Shown here: positions 1 through 9,110 of the stretch, piece after piece
Layout: every line of letters begins with the position of its first letter
How positions within the stretch are numbered: the first letter of the stretch is position 1
Assembly: GCF_017795745.1 (NCBI RefSeq)
Contig: NZ_CP059067.1
Coordinates: 682,001 to 746,000, forward strand
Direction of reading: 5' to 3'
DNA: 64,000 nt
From: Rhizobacter sp. AJA081-3
Lineage (GTDB): Bacteria > Pseudomonadota > Gammaproteobacteria > Burkholderiales > Burkholderiaceae_C
Notes under the pieces: generated by a model
What the model was told of the DNA's origin: nothing
Databases searched by the model: none
The model's input: the letters and a program-made list of their open reading frames with translations, nothing else
Position numbers and translations under genes: made by a program

Positions 1-2
1 AC

Positions 3-434
3 GAGATCGAGAGTCTGATGGACAGCGAGATCGAGACGCACCACCACGAGGCGCATGCGCCGGTGGCGGCGATCGCCCGCCTGGCCGGTGCGCTGCCGGC
101 CTTCGGCATCGTGGCCGCGGTGCTCGGCGTGGTCAACACCATGGGCTCGGTCGGCCAGCCGCCGGCGGTGCTGGGCGGCATGATCGGCTCGGCACTGGTC
201 GGCACCTTCCTGGGCATCCTGCTCGCCTACGGCGTGGTCGAGCCCCTGGGCGGCCTGCTCGAGCAGAAGATCGACGAGAACGGCAAGGAACTGCAGTGCA
301 TCAAGACCACGCTGCTGGCCAGCATGCAGGGCTATGCGCCGCAAGTGGCGGTGGAGTTCGGCCGCAAGGTGCTGTACTCCGGTGACCGCCCGACCTTCGC
401 CGAGCTCGAAGGCCACGTCAAAGGAAAGAAGTAA
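3..434 (+). CDS. motA: Flagellar motor stator protein MotA (3' part only)
   Basis: This is the C-terminal half (about 143 residues) of MotA; the start lies before the window. MotA and MotB form the proton-conducting stator in the inner membrane that drives flagellar rotation. Visible are the last two membrane helices, including the conserved stretch ALPAFGIVAAVLGVVNTMGS and a second Gly/Ala-rich helix ending in LLAYGVVEPLGG, followed by the cytoplasmic tail. The His-rich HHHEAHAP segment before the third helix is typical of proteobacterial MotA. The stop codon directly abuts the motB start, so the two are co-translated. Identification is firm; only the 5' end is missing. Confidence 0.95.
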   Translation, partial: EIESLMDSEIETHHHEAHAPVAAIARLAGALPAFGIVAAVLGVVNTMGSVGQPPAVLGGMIGSALVGTFLGILLAYGVVEPLGGLLEQKIDENGKELQCIKTTLLASMQGYAPQVAVEFGRKVLYSGDRPTFAELEGHVKGKK

Positions 435-1397
435 ATGGCCGGCGACTCCAAGAAGCTCCAGCCGATCATCGTCAAGAAGATCAAAAAGGGTGGCCATGGC
501 CACCACGGCGGCGCGTGGAAGATCGCCTATGCCGACTTCGTGACGGCCATGATGGCGTTCTTCCTGCTGATGTGGCTGCTCGGCTCCACCACCGAGGGCG
601 ACAAGAAGGGCATCGCCGACTACTTCAACTCGCCCTTGAAGATCTCGATGATGGGCGGCAGCGGCTCGGGCGACTCCTCGTCGATCATCAAGGGCGGCGG
701 CTCCGACCTGTCGCGCAGCGGCGGCCAGGTCAAGAACGGCGAGGTCGAGGCCAAGAAGCGCAGCATCAACCTGCAGGCCCTGAAGGCCGAGCAGAAGCGC
801 GCCGAACTGGCCAAGCTGCAGGCCATCAAGGAGAAGGTCGAGGACGTGCTCGCCTCCAACCCCAAGCTGGCGGCGATGAAGTCGCAGATCCAGCTGGACA
901 TGACGGCCGACGGTCTGCGCATCCAGATCGTCGACGAGCTCAACCGCGCCATGTTCGACAGCGGCAGCGCCTACGTGAAACCCTACATGCGCGACCTGCT
1001 TCGCGAGATCGGCCTGGTGCTCGCCGAGGTGCCCAACCGGCTCACGCTGGAAGGCCACACCGACGCACAGGCGTTTGCCGGCGGCGACCGCGGCTACAGC
1101 AACTGGGAGCTGTCCAGCGACCGGGCGAACTCCTCGCGGCGCGAGCTGGTGGCCGGTGGCCTGCCCGACGAGCATGTTCTGCGCGTGCAGGGGCTGGCCT
1201 CCAGCCAGCTCTTCGATCCTGCCGACCCGGCCAGCCCGGCCAACCGCCGCATCAGCATCATCGTGATGAACCGCGAGGCCGAGGAGCGCGTGTTGCGCCC
1301 GGCCGCAACCGAAGAGCCCGAGAAGGCCGAGCCGCCCGAGAAGCACGCCACGCCGGTGATCGAGCCGATCTCAACTTTCGTGCCGCCCGCCCGATAA
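435..1397 (+). CDS. motB: Flagellar motor stator protein MotB
   Basis: MotB anchors the stator to peptidoglycan and supplies the proton-binding aspartate. The 320-residue protein has a basic N-terminus, one membrane helix at about residues 31-50 starting [13 protein letters not shown] with the essential Asp at position 34, a Gly/Ser-rich and then charged linker, and an OmpA-like peptidoglycan-binding domain at about 160-280 ([18 protein letters not shown]). The C-terminal 40 residues are Pro/Glu-rich. The ATG follows the motA stop with no gap and the AAAGGAAAG ribosome site lies inside motA. Length and motifs are normal for the family. Confidence 0.97.
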   Translation: MAGDSKKLQPIIVKKIKKGGHGHHGGAWKIAYADFVTAMMAFFLLMWLLGSTTEGDKKGIADYFNSPLKISMMGGSGSGDSSSIIKGGGSDLSRSGGQVKNGEVEAKKRSINLQALKAEQKRAELAKLQAIKEKVEDVLASNPKLAAMKSQIQLDMTADGLRIQIVDELNRAMFDSGSAYVKPYMRDLLREIGLVLAEVPNRLTLEGHTDAQAFAGGDRGYSNWELSSDRANSSRRELVAGGLPDEHVLRVQGLASSQLFDPADPASPANRRISIIVMNREAEERVLRPAATEEPEKAEPPEKHATPVIEPISTFVPPAR

Positions 1398-1428
1398 ACA
1401 CACGAACCTGGCCCCCACGAGGACCGAC

Positions 1429-1827
1429 ATGAGCACCCCCAGCGACCTGAAATTCCTGATCGTCGACGACTTCTCCACCATGCGGCGCATCGTGCGCGGC
1501 CTGCTCAAGGAGATGGGCTGCAACAACGCCGAGGAGGCCGAGGACGGCGCCGTGGCCTTGAACATGCTGAAGAGCTCGAAGTTCGACTTCGTCGTCAGCG
1601 ACATCAACATGCCCAACATGAACGGCTTCGAGCTGCTCGGCGCCATCAAGAAGGACGAGTCGCTCAAGCACCTGCCGGTGCTGATGGTCACCGCCGAGGC
1701 GCGCAAGGAAGACATCGTGCGCGCCGCCCAGGACGGTGCCGCCGGCTACATCGTGAAGCCTTTCACGAAGGCCACGCTGGAAGAGAAGGTGCAGAAGATC
1801 ATGCAGAAGCTCGCTGCCACCGCCTGA
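1429..1827 (+). CDS. cheY: Chemotaxis response regulator CheY
   Basis: Single-domain receiver of 132 residues that, once phosphorylated by CheA, binds the flagellar switch and changes rotation. The acidic pair D13-D14, phospho-acceptor D58 ([11 protein letters not shown]), switch Thr88 (MVTAEA) and Lys110 (IVKPF) are all present. The close match to the enterobacterial CheY pattern and the cheZ gene 23 bases downstream identify it as the motor-controlling CheY rather than a generic receiver. A GAGGA ribosome site precedes the ATG. It sits 31 bases after motB and is probably in the same transcript. No cheA or cheW is present in the window. Confidence 0.96.
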   Translation: MSTPSDLKFLIVDDFSTMRRIVRGLLKEMGCNNAEEAEDGAVALNMLKSSKFDFVVSDINMPNMNGFELLGAIKKDESLKHLPVLMVTAEARKEDIVRAAQDGAAGYIVKPFTKATLEEKVQKIMQKLAATA

Positions 1828-1850
1828 ACCGGCGCACAAGGGACAAGAAC

Positions 1851-2483
1851 ATGAAAATGGACGACCTTTCCACCCTGGCGCCGCAGATGGCGGCGGGCGC
1901 CTCGCCCGAAGTGTTCCACCAGCTCGGGCTGATCACGCGGCAACTGCACGACACGCTGACGCAGCTCGGCGTGATGCCCAAGCTGCAGGTGGCCGCCGAC
2001 GGCCTGCCCGACGCGCGCAGCCGGCTGACCTACATCGCCAAGAAGACCGGCGAAGCCGCAGACAAGGTGCTCAACTCGGTCGACCAGGCCAAGGCCGACC
2101 ACGCCCACATCGCCAGCGAGACGCGGCGGATTGCCGAAGCGATCGTCAAGGACCCGGTCAAGGCCGTCGCCTCGGGCGCGGTGATGAACTTCGTCGGCGA
2201 CGTCGAGGCTGCCACGCAGCGCATCGACCAGCACCTGACCGACATCATGATGGCGCAGGACTTCCACGACCTGACCGGACAGGTGGTGGCCAAGGTGGTG
2301 TCGCTCGCCGCCGACCTGGAAGACAGCCTGGTGAAGCTGCTCGTGCAGGCCGCGCCGCCCGAGCAGGCGCAGAAGGTCGAGTCGGCCATCCTCAACGGCC
2401 CGGTGGTCAATCCGGAAGGCCGCTCCGACGTGGTCGCCAACCAGGGCGAAGTCGACGACCTGCTGGCCAGCCTGGGCTTCTAG
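1851..2483 (+). CDS. cheZ: Protein phosphatase CheZ
   Basis: CheZ dephosphorylates CheY-P and so ends the tumble/reversal signal. The 210-residue protein is mostly helical. The signature AQDFHDLTGQVV carries the catalytic Gln at about residue 136, and the C-terminus (VDDLLASLGF) is the amphipathic CheY-binding helix typical of the family. It lies 23 bases after cheY. A perfect 12-bp hairpin begins 27 bases after its stop, suggesting that the mot-che transcript ends here, before flhB. Function follows directly from motif and context. Confidence 0.95.
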   Translation: MKMDDLSTLAPQMAAGASPEVFHQLGLITRQLHDTLTQLGVMPKLQVAADGLPDARSRLTYIAKKTGEAADKVLNSVDQAKADHAHIASETRRIAEAIVKDPVKAVASGAVMNFVGDVEAATQRIDQHLTDIMMAQDFHDLTGQVVAKVVSLAADLEDSLVKLLVQAAPPEQAQKVESAILNGPVVNPEGRSDVVANQGEVDDLLASLGF

Positions 2484-2509
2484 GGCGCCGACGCTTCCGA
2501 CTCTCCCGC

Positions 2510-2538
2510 CGAAAGGGCCGCGATAAGCGGCCCTTTCG
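2510..2538 (+). terminator. Hairpin between cheZ and flhB, likely terminator
   Basis: A perfect 12-bp stem (CGAAAGGGCCGC, loop GATAA, then the complement) lies 27 bases after the cheZ stop. The following tract (CCCTTCTG) is only weakly T-rich, so it may be a partial or Rho-assisted terminator, or it may stabilise the 3' end of the mot-che mRNA. Confidence 0.6.
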
Positions 2539-2553
2539 CCCTTCTGATCCGGC

Positions 2554-2578
2554 TCAAGTTTCCGGCCCCGGCCGGAAC
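2554..2578 (+). promoter_or_regulatory. Possible sigma-28 (FliA) promoter of flhB
   Basis: TCAAGTTT (2554-2561) followed by GCCGGAAC (2571-2578) resembles the flagellar sigma-28 pattern TAAAGTTT-N11-GCCGATAA. The spacer is only 9 bases, two shorter than usual, so this is a weak call. It lies 36 bases upstream of the flhB start, just after the cheZ hairpin. Confidence 0.25.
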
Positions 2579-2614
2579 AATGGCAAGGCACCCGAACAAC
2601 GGGGTGCATTCGCC

Positions 2615-3778
2615 ATGGCCGACCAGGACGCACAAGACCGCAACCTTCCCGCATCAGCGCGCAAGCTGAGCAAAGCCCGAGAGCAGGGCCAGATCGCGCG
2701 TTCGCGTGATCTGGGCCACTTCGCGGCCATCGCGGTCGGCGGTGCGGTGCTGGTCGCGGCCGCGCCGGCGGCCAGCGGCTGGCTCAAACAAAGCCTGGCG
2801 CGCGCGCTGCAGTTCGACCACCGCGCAGTGCAGAACCCGGGCTTCATGGTCGAGCGCCTGGCCGAACTGGCCGCCACCATGATGTGGATGGTGCTGCCGC
2901 TGGGCTTGCTGATGTCGATCGTGGCGGTGGCCGTCGGCGTGATCTCCGGCGGCTGGAACTTCACGCTCAAGCCTCTGCAGCCGAAGTTCCACTTCCTCGA
3001 TCCGATCGGCGGGGTGATGCGGCTGTTCTCCAAGCAGCAGGCCATCGATGCGCTGAAGGCCTGCGGCCTGGCGCTGGTGCTGGGCACGATCGGCGCGCTG
3101 TACCTGAAGGCCCACGTCGGCGAGTTCGCCTCGGTGCTGGGCATGGATCTGCCCGCCGCGGTGAGCAGCGCTGCGGGCACCGTGCTCGGCGGCCTGGCGC
3201 TGCTGGTGCTGGCACTGGCGGTGTTCGCCGCCATTGACGTGCCGCTGCAGCGCAAGCTGCACGCCGACAAGCTGAAGATGAGCGTGCAGGAGCTCAAGCA
3301 GGAGCACAAGGAATCCGAGGGCAACCAGGAGGTCAAGGGCAAGCAGAAGGCACGCATGCGCGAGATGACCAAGCGCCGCATGCTGGCTGCCGTGCCCAAG
3401 GCCGACCTGGTGGTGATGAACCCGACCCACTACGCGGTGGCGCTGAAGTACGAGGACGGCAAGATGTCCGCGCCGCGCGTCGTCGCCAAGGGCGCCGACC
3501 TGCTGGCGCTGAAGATCCGCGACATCGCCAAGACCTCGAAGGTGCCGGTGCTGCAGGCCCCGGTGCTGGCGCGCGCGCTGTACGCCCACACCAAGCTCGA
3601 CCACGAGATCCCGACGGCGCTGTTCGCCGCGGTGGCGCAGGTGCTGGCCTACGTCTACCAGCTTCGCGCCGCGATGGCCGGGCAGGCGCCGCAGCCGGGC
3701 GATCTGCCCGAGCTGCCGGTGCCGGCCGAGCTCGACCCGCACCACACGCCCGCCCCTGACATGGAGCACTTCGAATGA
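2615..3778 (+). CDS. flhB: Flagellar export apparatus switch protein FlhB
   Basis: FlhB is the export-gate component that switches substrate specificity of the flagellar type III apparatus from rod/hook to filament proteins. The 387-residue protein has four hydrophobic helices in roughly the first 210 residues, a charged linker (KQEHKESEGNQEVK) and the C-terminal domain with the self-cleaving NPTH motif at residues 269-272, the same numbering as in enterobacteria. The tail after about residue 350 is Pro-rich. The stop overlaps the flhA start by 4 bases (ATGA), showing coupling. The identity is certain; the start has only a weak ribosome site. Confidence 0.97.
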   Translation: MADQDAQDRNLPASARKLSKAREQGQIARSRDLGHFAAIAVGGAVLVAAAPAASGWLKQSLARALQFDHRAVQNPGFMVERLAELAATMMWMVLPLGLLMSIVAVAVGVISGGWNFTLKPLQPKFHFLDPIGGVMRLFSKQQAIDALKACGLALVLGTIGALYLKAHVGEFASVLGMDLPAAVSSAAGTVLGGLALLVLALAVFAAIDVPLQRKLHADKLKMSVQELKQEHKESEGNQEVKGKQKARMREMTKRRMLAAVPKADLVVMNPTHYAVALKYEDGKMSAPRVVAKGADLLALKIRDIAKTSKVPVLQAPVLARALYAHTKLDHEIPTALFAAVAQVLAYVYQLRAAMAGQAPQPGDLPELPVPAELDPHHTPAPDMEHFE

Positions 3779-5862
3779 ACCCCTTGCTGCAGCAGATGCA
3801 ATCCCTGTTCGGGACCGACGGCAAGGCGCTGCGCGCGCTGATGGCGCCGCTGGCGGTGATCATGATCCTGGCGATGATGGTGCTGCCGCTGCCGGCCTTC
3901 GCGCTGGACCTGCTGTTCACCTTCAACATCGCGATGGCGCTGATGGTGATGATGGTGGCGGCCTACATGATCCGGCCGCTGGACTTCGCCGCCTTCCCCA
4001 CCGTCATCCTGCTGACCACGCTGCTGCGCCTGTCGCTCAACGTGGCCTCGACGCGCGTCGTGCTGATGGAGGGCCACACCGGTGCCGGCGCGGCGGGCAA
4101 GGTGATCGAGTCCTTCGGCCACTTCCTGATCGGCGGCAACTTCGCCGTCGGCCTGATCGTCTTCGCGGTGCTGGTGGTGATCAACTTCATCGTCGTCACC
4201 AAGGGCGCCGAGCGCATTGCCGAAGTCGGCGCGCGCTTCACCCTGGACGCGATGCCCGGCAAGCAGATGGCCATCGACGCCGACCTGAACGCCGGCCTGA
4301 TCGACGAGAAGGAGGCCAAGCGCCGCCGCCAGGAAGTCGGCGACGAGGCGGAGTTCTTCGGCTCGATGGACGGTGCCAGCAAGTTCGTGCGCGGCGATGC
4401 GATCGCCGGGCTGCTGATCCTGTTCATCAACATCATCGGCGGCTTCGTCATCGGCGTGGCGCAGCACGACCTGTCGGCCAGCGAGGCGGCCAACAGCTAC
4501 ATCCTGCTGGCCGTGGGCGACGCGCTGGTGGCACAGATTCCGGCGCTGCTGATCTCGGTGGCCGCGGCGATGGTGGTGTCGCGCGTCGGCAAGGAGCAGG
4601 ACGTCGGCAGCCAGATTGCCGCGCAGGTGTTCAACTCGCCGCGCTCGCTGGCCATCACGGCCGGCGTGATCGGCTCGCTCGGCCTGATTCCGGGCATGCC
4701 CAACCTGGTGTTCCTCAGCATCGCCTCGGCCCTGGGCTACGCGGCCTGGTGGATGAAGGAACGCGACCGCAAGGCCAAGGAACAGGATCCGGTGCGCCCG
4801 GCCGAGGCCGCGCAGGCCAACCCCGAGGCCACCTGGGACGACCTGCAGCCGGTCGACACGCTCGGCCTGGAAGTCGGCTACCGCCTCATCACGCTGGTCG
4901 ACAAGGCGCGTCAGGGCGACCTGCTCGGCCGCATCAAGGGCGTTCGCAAGAAGTTCGCGCAGGACGTCGGCTTCCTGCCGCCGCCGGTGCACATCCGCGA
5001 CAACCTCGAGCTCAAGCCCAGCGCCTACCGCATCACGCTGCGCGGCGCGGTGGTGGGCGAGGGCGAGGCCTACCCCGGCATGCTGCTGGCCATCAACCCC
5101 GGCGGAGCGAGCACCAACCTCATCGGCACGCGCACCGTCGACCCGGCCTTCGGGCTGCCCGCGGTGTGGATCGAGGAGCGCCAGCGGGAGGCTGCACAGA
5201 TGGGCGGATTTACGGTGGTTGATTGCTCGACCGTCGTGGCGACCCATCTCTCACACTTGATGCAACTCCACGCGGCCAAGTTGCTCGGTCGTGTCGAGAC
5301 GCAACAGCTGGTCGAACACGTGACCAAGCTGGCCCCGAAGCTGATCGAGGACGTCGTGCCCAAGATGGTCGGAATCGCCACACTGCAGAAGGTGCTCCAG
5401 CTCTTGCTGGAAGAGGGCGTGCACATCCGCGACATGCGCTCGATCGTCGAGTGCCTGGCCGAGCACAGCGCCACCGTCACCGACCCGTCGGAGCTGGCCC
5501 GCCGCATCCGCATCCACCTGGCGCCGTCGATCGTGCAGCAGATCTACGGGCCCACCAAGGAACTCGACGTGATCGCCCTCGAACCCGACCTCGAGCGCCT
5601 GGTGACCCAGGCGCTGAACTCGCCGCATGGCGCGGTGCTCGACCCCGGCGTGGCCGACACGCTGGCGCGCAGCGCCGCCGAATCCGCCAAGCGCCAGGAA
5701 GACCTCGGCGTGCCGGCCTGCCTGCTGGTGCCCGACATGATCCGCGCCCCGATGGCGCGGCTGCTCAAGCGCGCCGCGCCCCGGCTGCGCGTGCTCGGGC
5801 ACAGCGAGATCCCTGAAACGCATTCGATCCGTATCGGCTCGGTGATAGGAGCACAGGCATGA
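3775..5862 (+). CDS. flhA: Flagellar export gate protein FlhA
   Basis: FlhA forms the nonameric ring of the flagellar export gate and docks chaperone-substrate complexes. The 695-residue length is standard. The N-terminal 320 residues hold about eight membrane helices with the conserved RPLDFAAFPTVILLTTLLRLSLNVASTR region (given here as landmarks: RPLDFAAFPT and LRLSLNVAST) and the FHIPEP-type cytoplasmic loop (GKQMAIDADLNAG). The large cytoplasmic domain follows from about residue 360. It overlaps flhB upstream and flhF downstream, each by ATGA, so flhB-flhA-flhF are one translational unit. Confidence 0.97.
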   Translation: MNPLLQQMQSLFGTDGKALRALMAPLAVIMILAMMVLPLPAFALDLLFTFNIAMALMVMMVAAYMIRPLDFAAFPTVILLTTLLRLSLNVASTRVVLMEGHTGAGAAGKVIESFGHFLIGGNFAVGLIVFAVLVVINFIVVTKGAERIAEVGARFTLDAMPGKQMAIDADLNAGLIDEKEAKRRRQEVGDEAEFFGSMDGASKFVRGDAIAGLLILFINIIGGFVIGVAQHDLSASEAANSYILLAVGDALVAQIPALLISVAAAMVVSRVGKEQDVGSQIAAQVFNSPRSLAITAGVIGSLGLIPGMPNLVFLSIASALGYAAWWMKERDRKAKEQDPVRPAEAAQANPEATWDDLQPVDTLGLEVGYRLITLVDKARQGDLLGRIKGVRKKFAQDVGFLPPPVHIRDNLELKPSAYRITLRGAVVGEGEAYPGMLLAINPGGASTNLIGTRTVDPAFGLPAVWIEERQREAAQMGGFTVVDCSTVVATHLSHLMQLHAAKLLGRVETQQLVEHVTKLAPKLIEDVVPKMVGIATLQKVLQLLLEEGVHIRDMRSIVECLAEHSATVTDPSELARRIRIHLAPSIVQQIYGPTKELDVIALEPDLERLVTQALNSPHGAVLDPGVADTLARSAAESAKRQEDLGVPACLLVPDMIRAPMARLLKRAAPRLRVLGHSEIPETHSIRIGSVIGAQA

Positions 5863-7478
5863 ACTGCAAACGCTTCACGGCCCGCAATTCGCGCGAGGCG
5901 CTGACCCTGGTGCGCCAGGCCTTCGGCGAAGACGCCGTCGTGCTGTCCACCAAGCCCTGCCCCGAAGGCGTGGAGGTGCTGGCGATGCCGCCGGAGAGCA
6001 TGGCCCACATCGAGGCGCTGTCGAACACGGCGCCGAAGGTGTCGGCCCCGGCCGCGCGCCCTGCAGCGGCACAGCCGGCTGCGCCCGCCGTGCGCAAGGG
6101 CAAGGGCCTGGCCGAGCGCATCGAACCCAGCGCCGCCTCGCCGGTCGAGGACGACGTGAAGCGCCTGTCGATGAGCACGCTGTCGTTCCAGGACTTCGTA
6201 CGCGAGCGCATGCTCAAGCGCCGCCAGGAGGCGATGAGCGAGGCCTCGCGCTTCCCCGACGACGCGGTGGACATGCCCTTCATCGGCTCGTACCAGGAAG
6301 TGCCCCACGCAAATTCAGCGCCGGCCGCCGCCGCGCCGGCTCGCCCGGCCGCCCGTGCCGCCGAACCGGTGGCCGAGCGCAGCGGTGCGCTCGGCGCCCG
6401 CATGGCCACGGCAGCCCCGGTGGTGCATGCGCAGCCGGCCCGCGCCGCCGTGCCCCCCATGCCGGTGCCCATGCTGCACGACACCGTGCCGGCCGCACCC
6501 GCCGCCGACATGCAGACCGCCGCCGCGGCACGCCGCGACCAGGAAGACATGATGAAGGAGCTGCGCCTCGTGAAGGGCCTGATCGAGGAGCGCTTCGGCG
6601 CCCTGGCCTTCATGGAGAAGCTGCAGCGCCAGCCGGCACAGGCGCGCCTGACGCAGAAGCTGCTCGACTGCGGCTTCTCGCCGGCGCTGATCCGCAAGCT
6701 CGCCGACGCCATGCCGCACGAGGTGAACGACGAGAGCAGCTGGGCCGCCTCGGTGCTCGAGCGCAACCTCGTCACCGGCGAGGCCGACGGCGCACTCGAA
6801 GACCAGGGCGGCGTGTACGCGCTGGTCGGCGCCACCGGCGTGGGCAAGACCACCACGACGGCGAAGATCGCCGCCGCCTTCGCCGCCAAGTACGGCGCCG
6901 GCAACCTCGGCCTGATCACGCTGGACGCCTACCGCGTCGGCGCCCACGAGCAGCTGCGCGCCTACGGCCGCATCCTCGGCGTGCCGGTGCACACCGCGCA
7001 CGACCGCGCCTCGCTGGAAGACCTGCTCGAGCTGCTGGCCGCCAAGAAGATGGTGCTGATCGACACGGCCGGCATGGCGCAGCGCGACAGCCGCACCCGC
7101 GAGCTGCTCGACATGCTGCAGCACCGCGCCATCAAGCGCCTGCTGGTGGTCAACGCCGCCTCGCAGGGCGAGACCATCGAGGACGTGATGATTTCCTACC
7201 GTGCCGCCAGCTGCTGCGGCGTGGTGCTGTCCAAGCTCGACGAGGCCGTCAAGCTCGGGCCCGCGCTCGACGCGCTGATCCGCCACAAGCTGAAGGTGAT
7301 CGGCGTGGCCAACGGCCAGCGCGTGCCGGAAGACTGGCACCGCCTGTCGGCCAACGCCCTGGTGCACCGCGCGCTGCGCGGCGGCGGCAGCAGCGCCTAC
7401 AAGCTCGACTCCGGCGACGTGAACCTGATCTTCGCGGCGCCGCGCAGCGGCCTGATGCACGCCGCGGCGGCGCACTGA
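5859..7478 (+). CDS. flhF: Flagellar signal-recognition-like GTPase FlhF
   Basis: FlhF is an SRP-family GTPase that sets where the flagellum is built, usually the cell pole. Residues 1-80 form the B domain (MNCKRFTARNSREALTLVRQ). An Ala/Pro-rich low-complexity segment of about 150 residues follows. The NG domain has the P-loop GATGVGKTT at 324-332, the LITLDAYRVGAHEQL region and the DTAGM motif. At 539 residues it is longer than many homologues because of the low-complexity part. The start overlaps flhA by 4 bases. Presence of flhF plus flhG predicts polar flagellation. Confidence 0.96.
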   Translation: MNCKRFTARNSREALTLVRQAFGEDAVVLSTKPCPEGVEVLAMPPESMAHIEALSNTAPKVSAPAARPAAAQPAAPAVRKGKGLAERIEPSAASPVEDDVKRLSMSTLSFQDFVRERMLKRRQEAMSEASRFPDDAVDMPFIGSYQEVPHANSAPAAAAPARPAARAAEPVAERSGALGARMATAAPVVHAQPARAAVPPMPVPMLHDTVPAAPAADMQTAAAARRDQEDMMKELRLVKGLIEERFGALAFMEKLQRQPAQARLTQKLLDCGFSPALIRKLADAMPHEVNDESSWAASVLERNLVTGEADGALEDQGGVYALVGATGVGKTTTTAKIAAAFAAKYGAGNLGLITLDAYRVGAHEQLRAYGRILGVPVHTAHDRASLEDLLELLAAKKMVLIDTAGMAQRDSRTRELLDMLQHRAIKRLLVVNAASQGETIEDVMISYRAASCCGVVLSKLDEAVKLGPALDALIRHKLKVIGVANGQRVPEDWHRLSANALVHRALRGGGSSAYKLDSGDVNLIFAAPRSGLMHAAAAH

Positions 7479-7536
7479 CGCCGCACTGACACCGCTTCGC
7501 ACCCACCCCGACACGATCCCCGAGCCCCTGCCGACG

Positions 7537-8364
7537 ATGCGCGACTTCGACTCCAAGCCCATGCCGCTGGACCAGGCCGATGGCCTGCGGCGGCTGTTCG
7601 CCCGCCACCGCGTGAAGTTCATTCCCGTGGTGTCCAATCCGCATGTCGCCTTCGGCGGCATGATGCTCGAGCGCCTGTGCGCGGGCTTCGCCGAACACGG
7701 CCTGCACGTGCTGGTGGCCGACGCCTCCGAGCGCGCCAGCGCGGCCTCCGAACTCGCCATGATGGACCTGGCCGATGCGATCGAGCCGCTGTCCGCGCAG
7801 GTCAGCTACCTCGCGGCGCGCGGCCTGCCGATCCGACATGTCGACGCGAGCGGCTCGACCGCACCCTTCCTGCAGGCCCTGGCCGACGCCGTGCCGCAGG
7901 CCGACGTGGTGCTGGTGCATGCGCCGGCCACCGAGCTGTGCCGCCTGTTCGCGCGCAGTGCCGAACTGGCGCGCCGCAGCGGCGACGACAGCGCGCTGGT
8001 GCGGCCGCTGCTGCTCGCCGACGATAGGCCGGCCAGCGTGACCCATGCGTACGCGGCGATCAAGCTGCTGACGCAGCGCGCCGGCCTGGTGGTGCACGAC
8101 CTGCTGCTGGGCGCCGCGCCGAACTCGCCGCGTGCCGAGCGCATCGCCATGCAGCTGGCCACCTGTGCCGACGATTTCCTCGGCGCCGTGCTGCGCGACT
8201 GGGTGCGGCTCGACCCGGCAGCGCTGGCCGACGAAGCGCCCAGCGAAGACCTGCGCCGCCTGGTGCGCGAGACGCTGCGCCTGGACGCCGTGCCGGCCTC
8301 GATGGCCGCACCCTATTACGTCGACCGACCGCAGCACAGCGCGGCCGGCCGGGCGATGAACTGA
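7537..8364 (+). CDS. FlhG/MinD-like protein without a Walker A motif
   Basis: The 275-residue protein occupies the place where flhG normally stands, between flhF and fliA. It retains MinD/ParA-like features: an N-terminal strand (KFIPVVSNPH), a LHVLVADAS segment where the ATPases have VLVLDAD, PQADVVLVHAP at the switch II position, and VTHAYAAIKLL, which matches the SLTDAYATIKVL of genuine FlhG. The nucleotide-binding loop (GKGGVGKT in FlhG) is replaced by HVAFGGMMLERL, with no Lys-Thr, so it probably does not bind ATP in the usual way. A complete FlhG is encoded at 61897. Role unknown: a partner or regulator of FlhF or FliA is plausible. Confidence 0.75.
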   Translation: MRDFDSKPMPLDQADGLRRLFARHRVKFIPVVSNPHVAFGGMMLERLCAGFAEHGLHVLVADASERASAASELAMMDLADAIEPLSAQVSYLAARGLPIRHVDASGSTAPFLQALADAVPQADVVLVHAPATELCRLFARSAELARRSGDDSALVRPLLLADDRPASVTHAYAAIKLLTQRAGLVVHDLLLGAAPNSPRAERIAMQLATCADDFLGAVLRDWVRLDPAALADEAPSEDLRRLVRETLRLDAVPASMAAPYYVDRPQHSAAGRAMN

Positions 8365-8380
8365 CCACGGGAGCCACGCG

Positions 8381-9094
8381 ATGTACACCGCCAAGGGTCG
8401 CCTCGACCTCGACTCGATGCTCAAGCAGTACAGCCCGCTGGTGCGGCGGCTGGCGCATCAGATGATTGCCAAGCTGCCCGCCAACGTGGAGCTCGACGAC
8501 CTGATCCAGGTCGGCATGATCGGCCTGGCCGATGCGCTGTCGCGCTTCGACGAGTCGCAGGGCGTGCAGTTCGAGACCTTCGCCACGCAGCGCATCCGCG
8601 GCGCCATGCTCGACGAGCTGCGCGGCAACGACTACCTGTCGCGCGGCACGCGCAAGCAGCAGCGCACCATCGAATCGGCCGTGCACAAGCTCGAGCAGAA
8701 GCTCGGCCGCGCGCCGGCCGAGAGCGAGATCGCCCGCGAGATGGGCCTGAGCCTGGTCGAGTACCAGGAGCTGCTCGGCAAGGTTCGCGGCACCCAGCTC
8801 GTGTACCTGGAAGACATGTCGGGCGACGAGGGCGACAACGACTTCCTCGACCGCCACGTCGCCGACGAGCAGGCCAACCCGCTCGCGCAGCTGCAGGACC
8901 ACCGCATGCGCGAGGCGCTGGTCGAGGCCATCAAGCACCTGCCCGAGCGCGAGCAGTACGTGATGTCGATGTACTACGAACACGACATGAACCTGAAGGA
9001 GATCGCGGCGGTGCTGAAGGTCACCGAATCGCGGGTGTGCCAGCTGCACAGCCAGTCGATCGCGCGGCTGCGCGTGAAGCTGCGCGAATACTGA
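8381..9094 (+). CDS. fliA: RNA polymerase sigma factor for flagellar operon (sigma-28)
   Basis: FliA directs RNA polymerase to late flagellar and chemotaxis promoters. The 237-residue protein shows region 2 (DDLIQVGMIGLADALSRFD and a following FETFATQRIRGAMLDELR), region 3, and the region 4 helix-turn-helix (LKEIAAVLKVTESRVCQLHSQ). A GGAG ribosome site precedes the ATG. It lies 16 bases after the FlhG-like gene, in the usual flhF-flhG-fliA order. It presumably drives the candidate sigma-28 promoter upstream of cheR at the other end of the window. No anti-sigma factor flgM is seen here. Confidence 0.97.
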   Translation: MYTAKGRLDLDSMLKQYSPLVRRLAHQMIAKLPANVELDDLIQVGMIGLADALSRFDESQGVQFETFATQRIRGAMLDELRGNDYLSRGTRKQQRTIESAVHKLEQKLGRAPAESEIAREMGLSLVEYQELLGKVRGTQLVYLEDMSGDEGDNDFLDRHVADEQANPLAQLQDHRMREALVEAIKHLPEREQYVMSMYYEHDMNLKEIAAVLKVTESRVCQLHSQSIARLRVKLREY

Positions 9095-9110
9095 AGACCG
9101 GAGGAGCGTC

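Noticed and set aside
3655-5247. A 530-codon open frame opposite flhA
   Set aside because: Same reason: a compositional shadow of a well-identified gene, with low-complexity His/Arg-rich translation.
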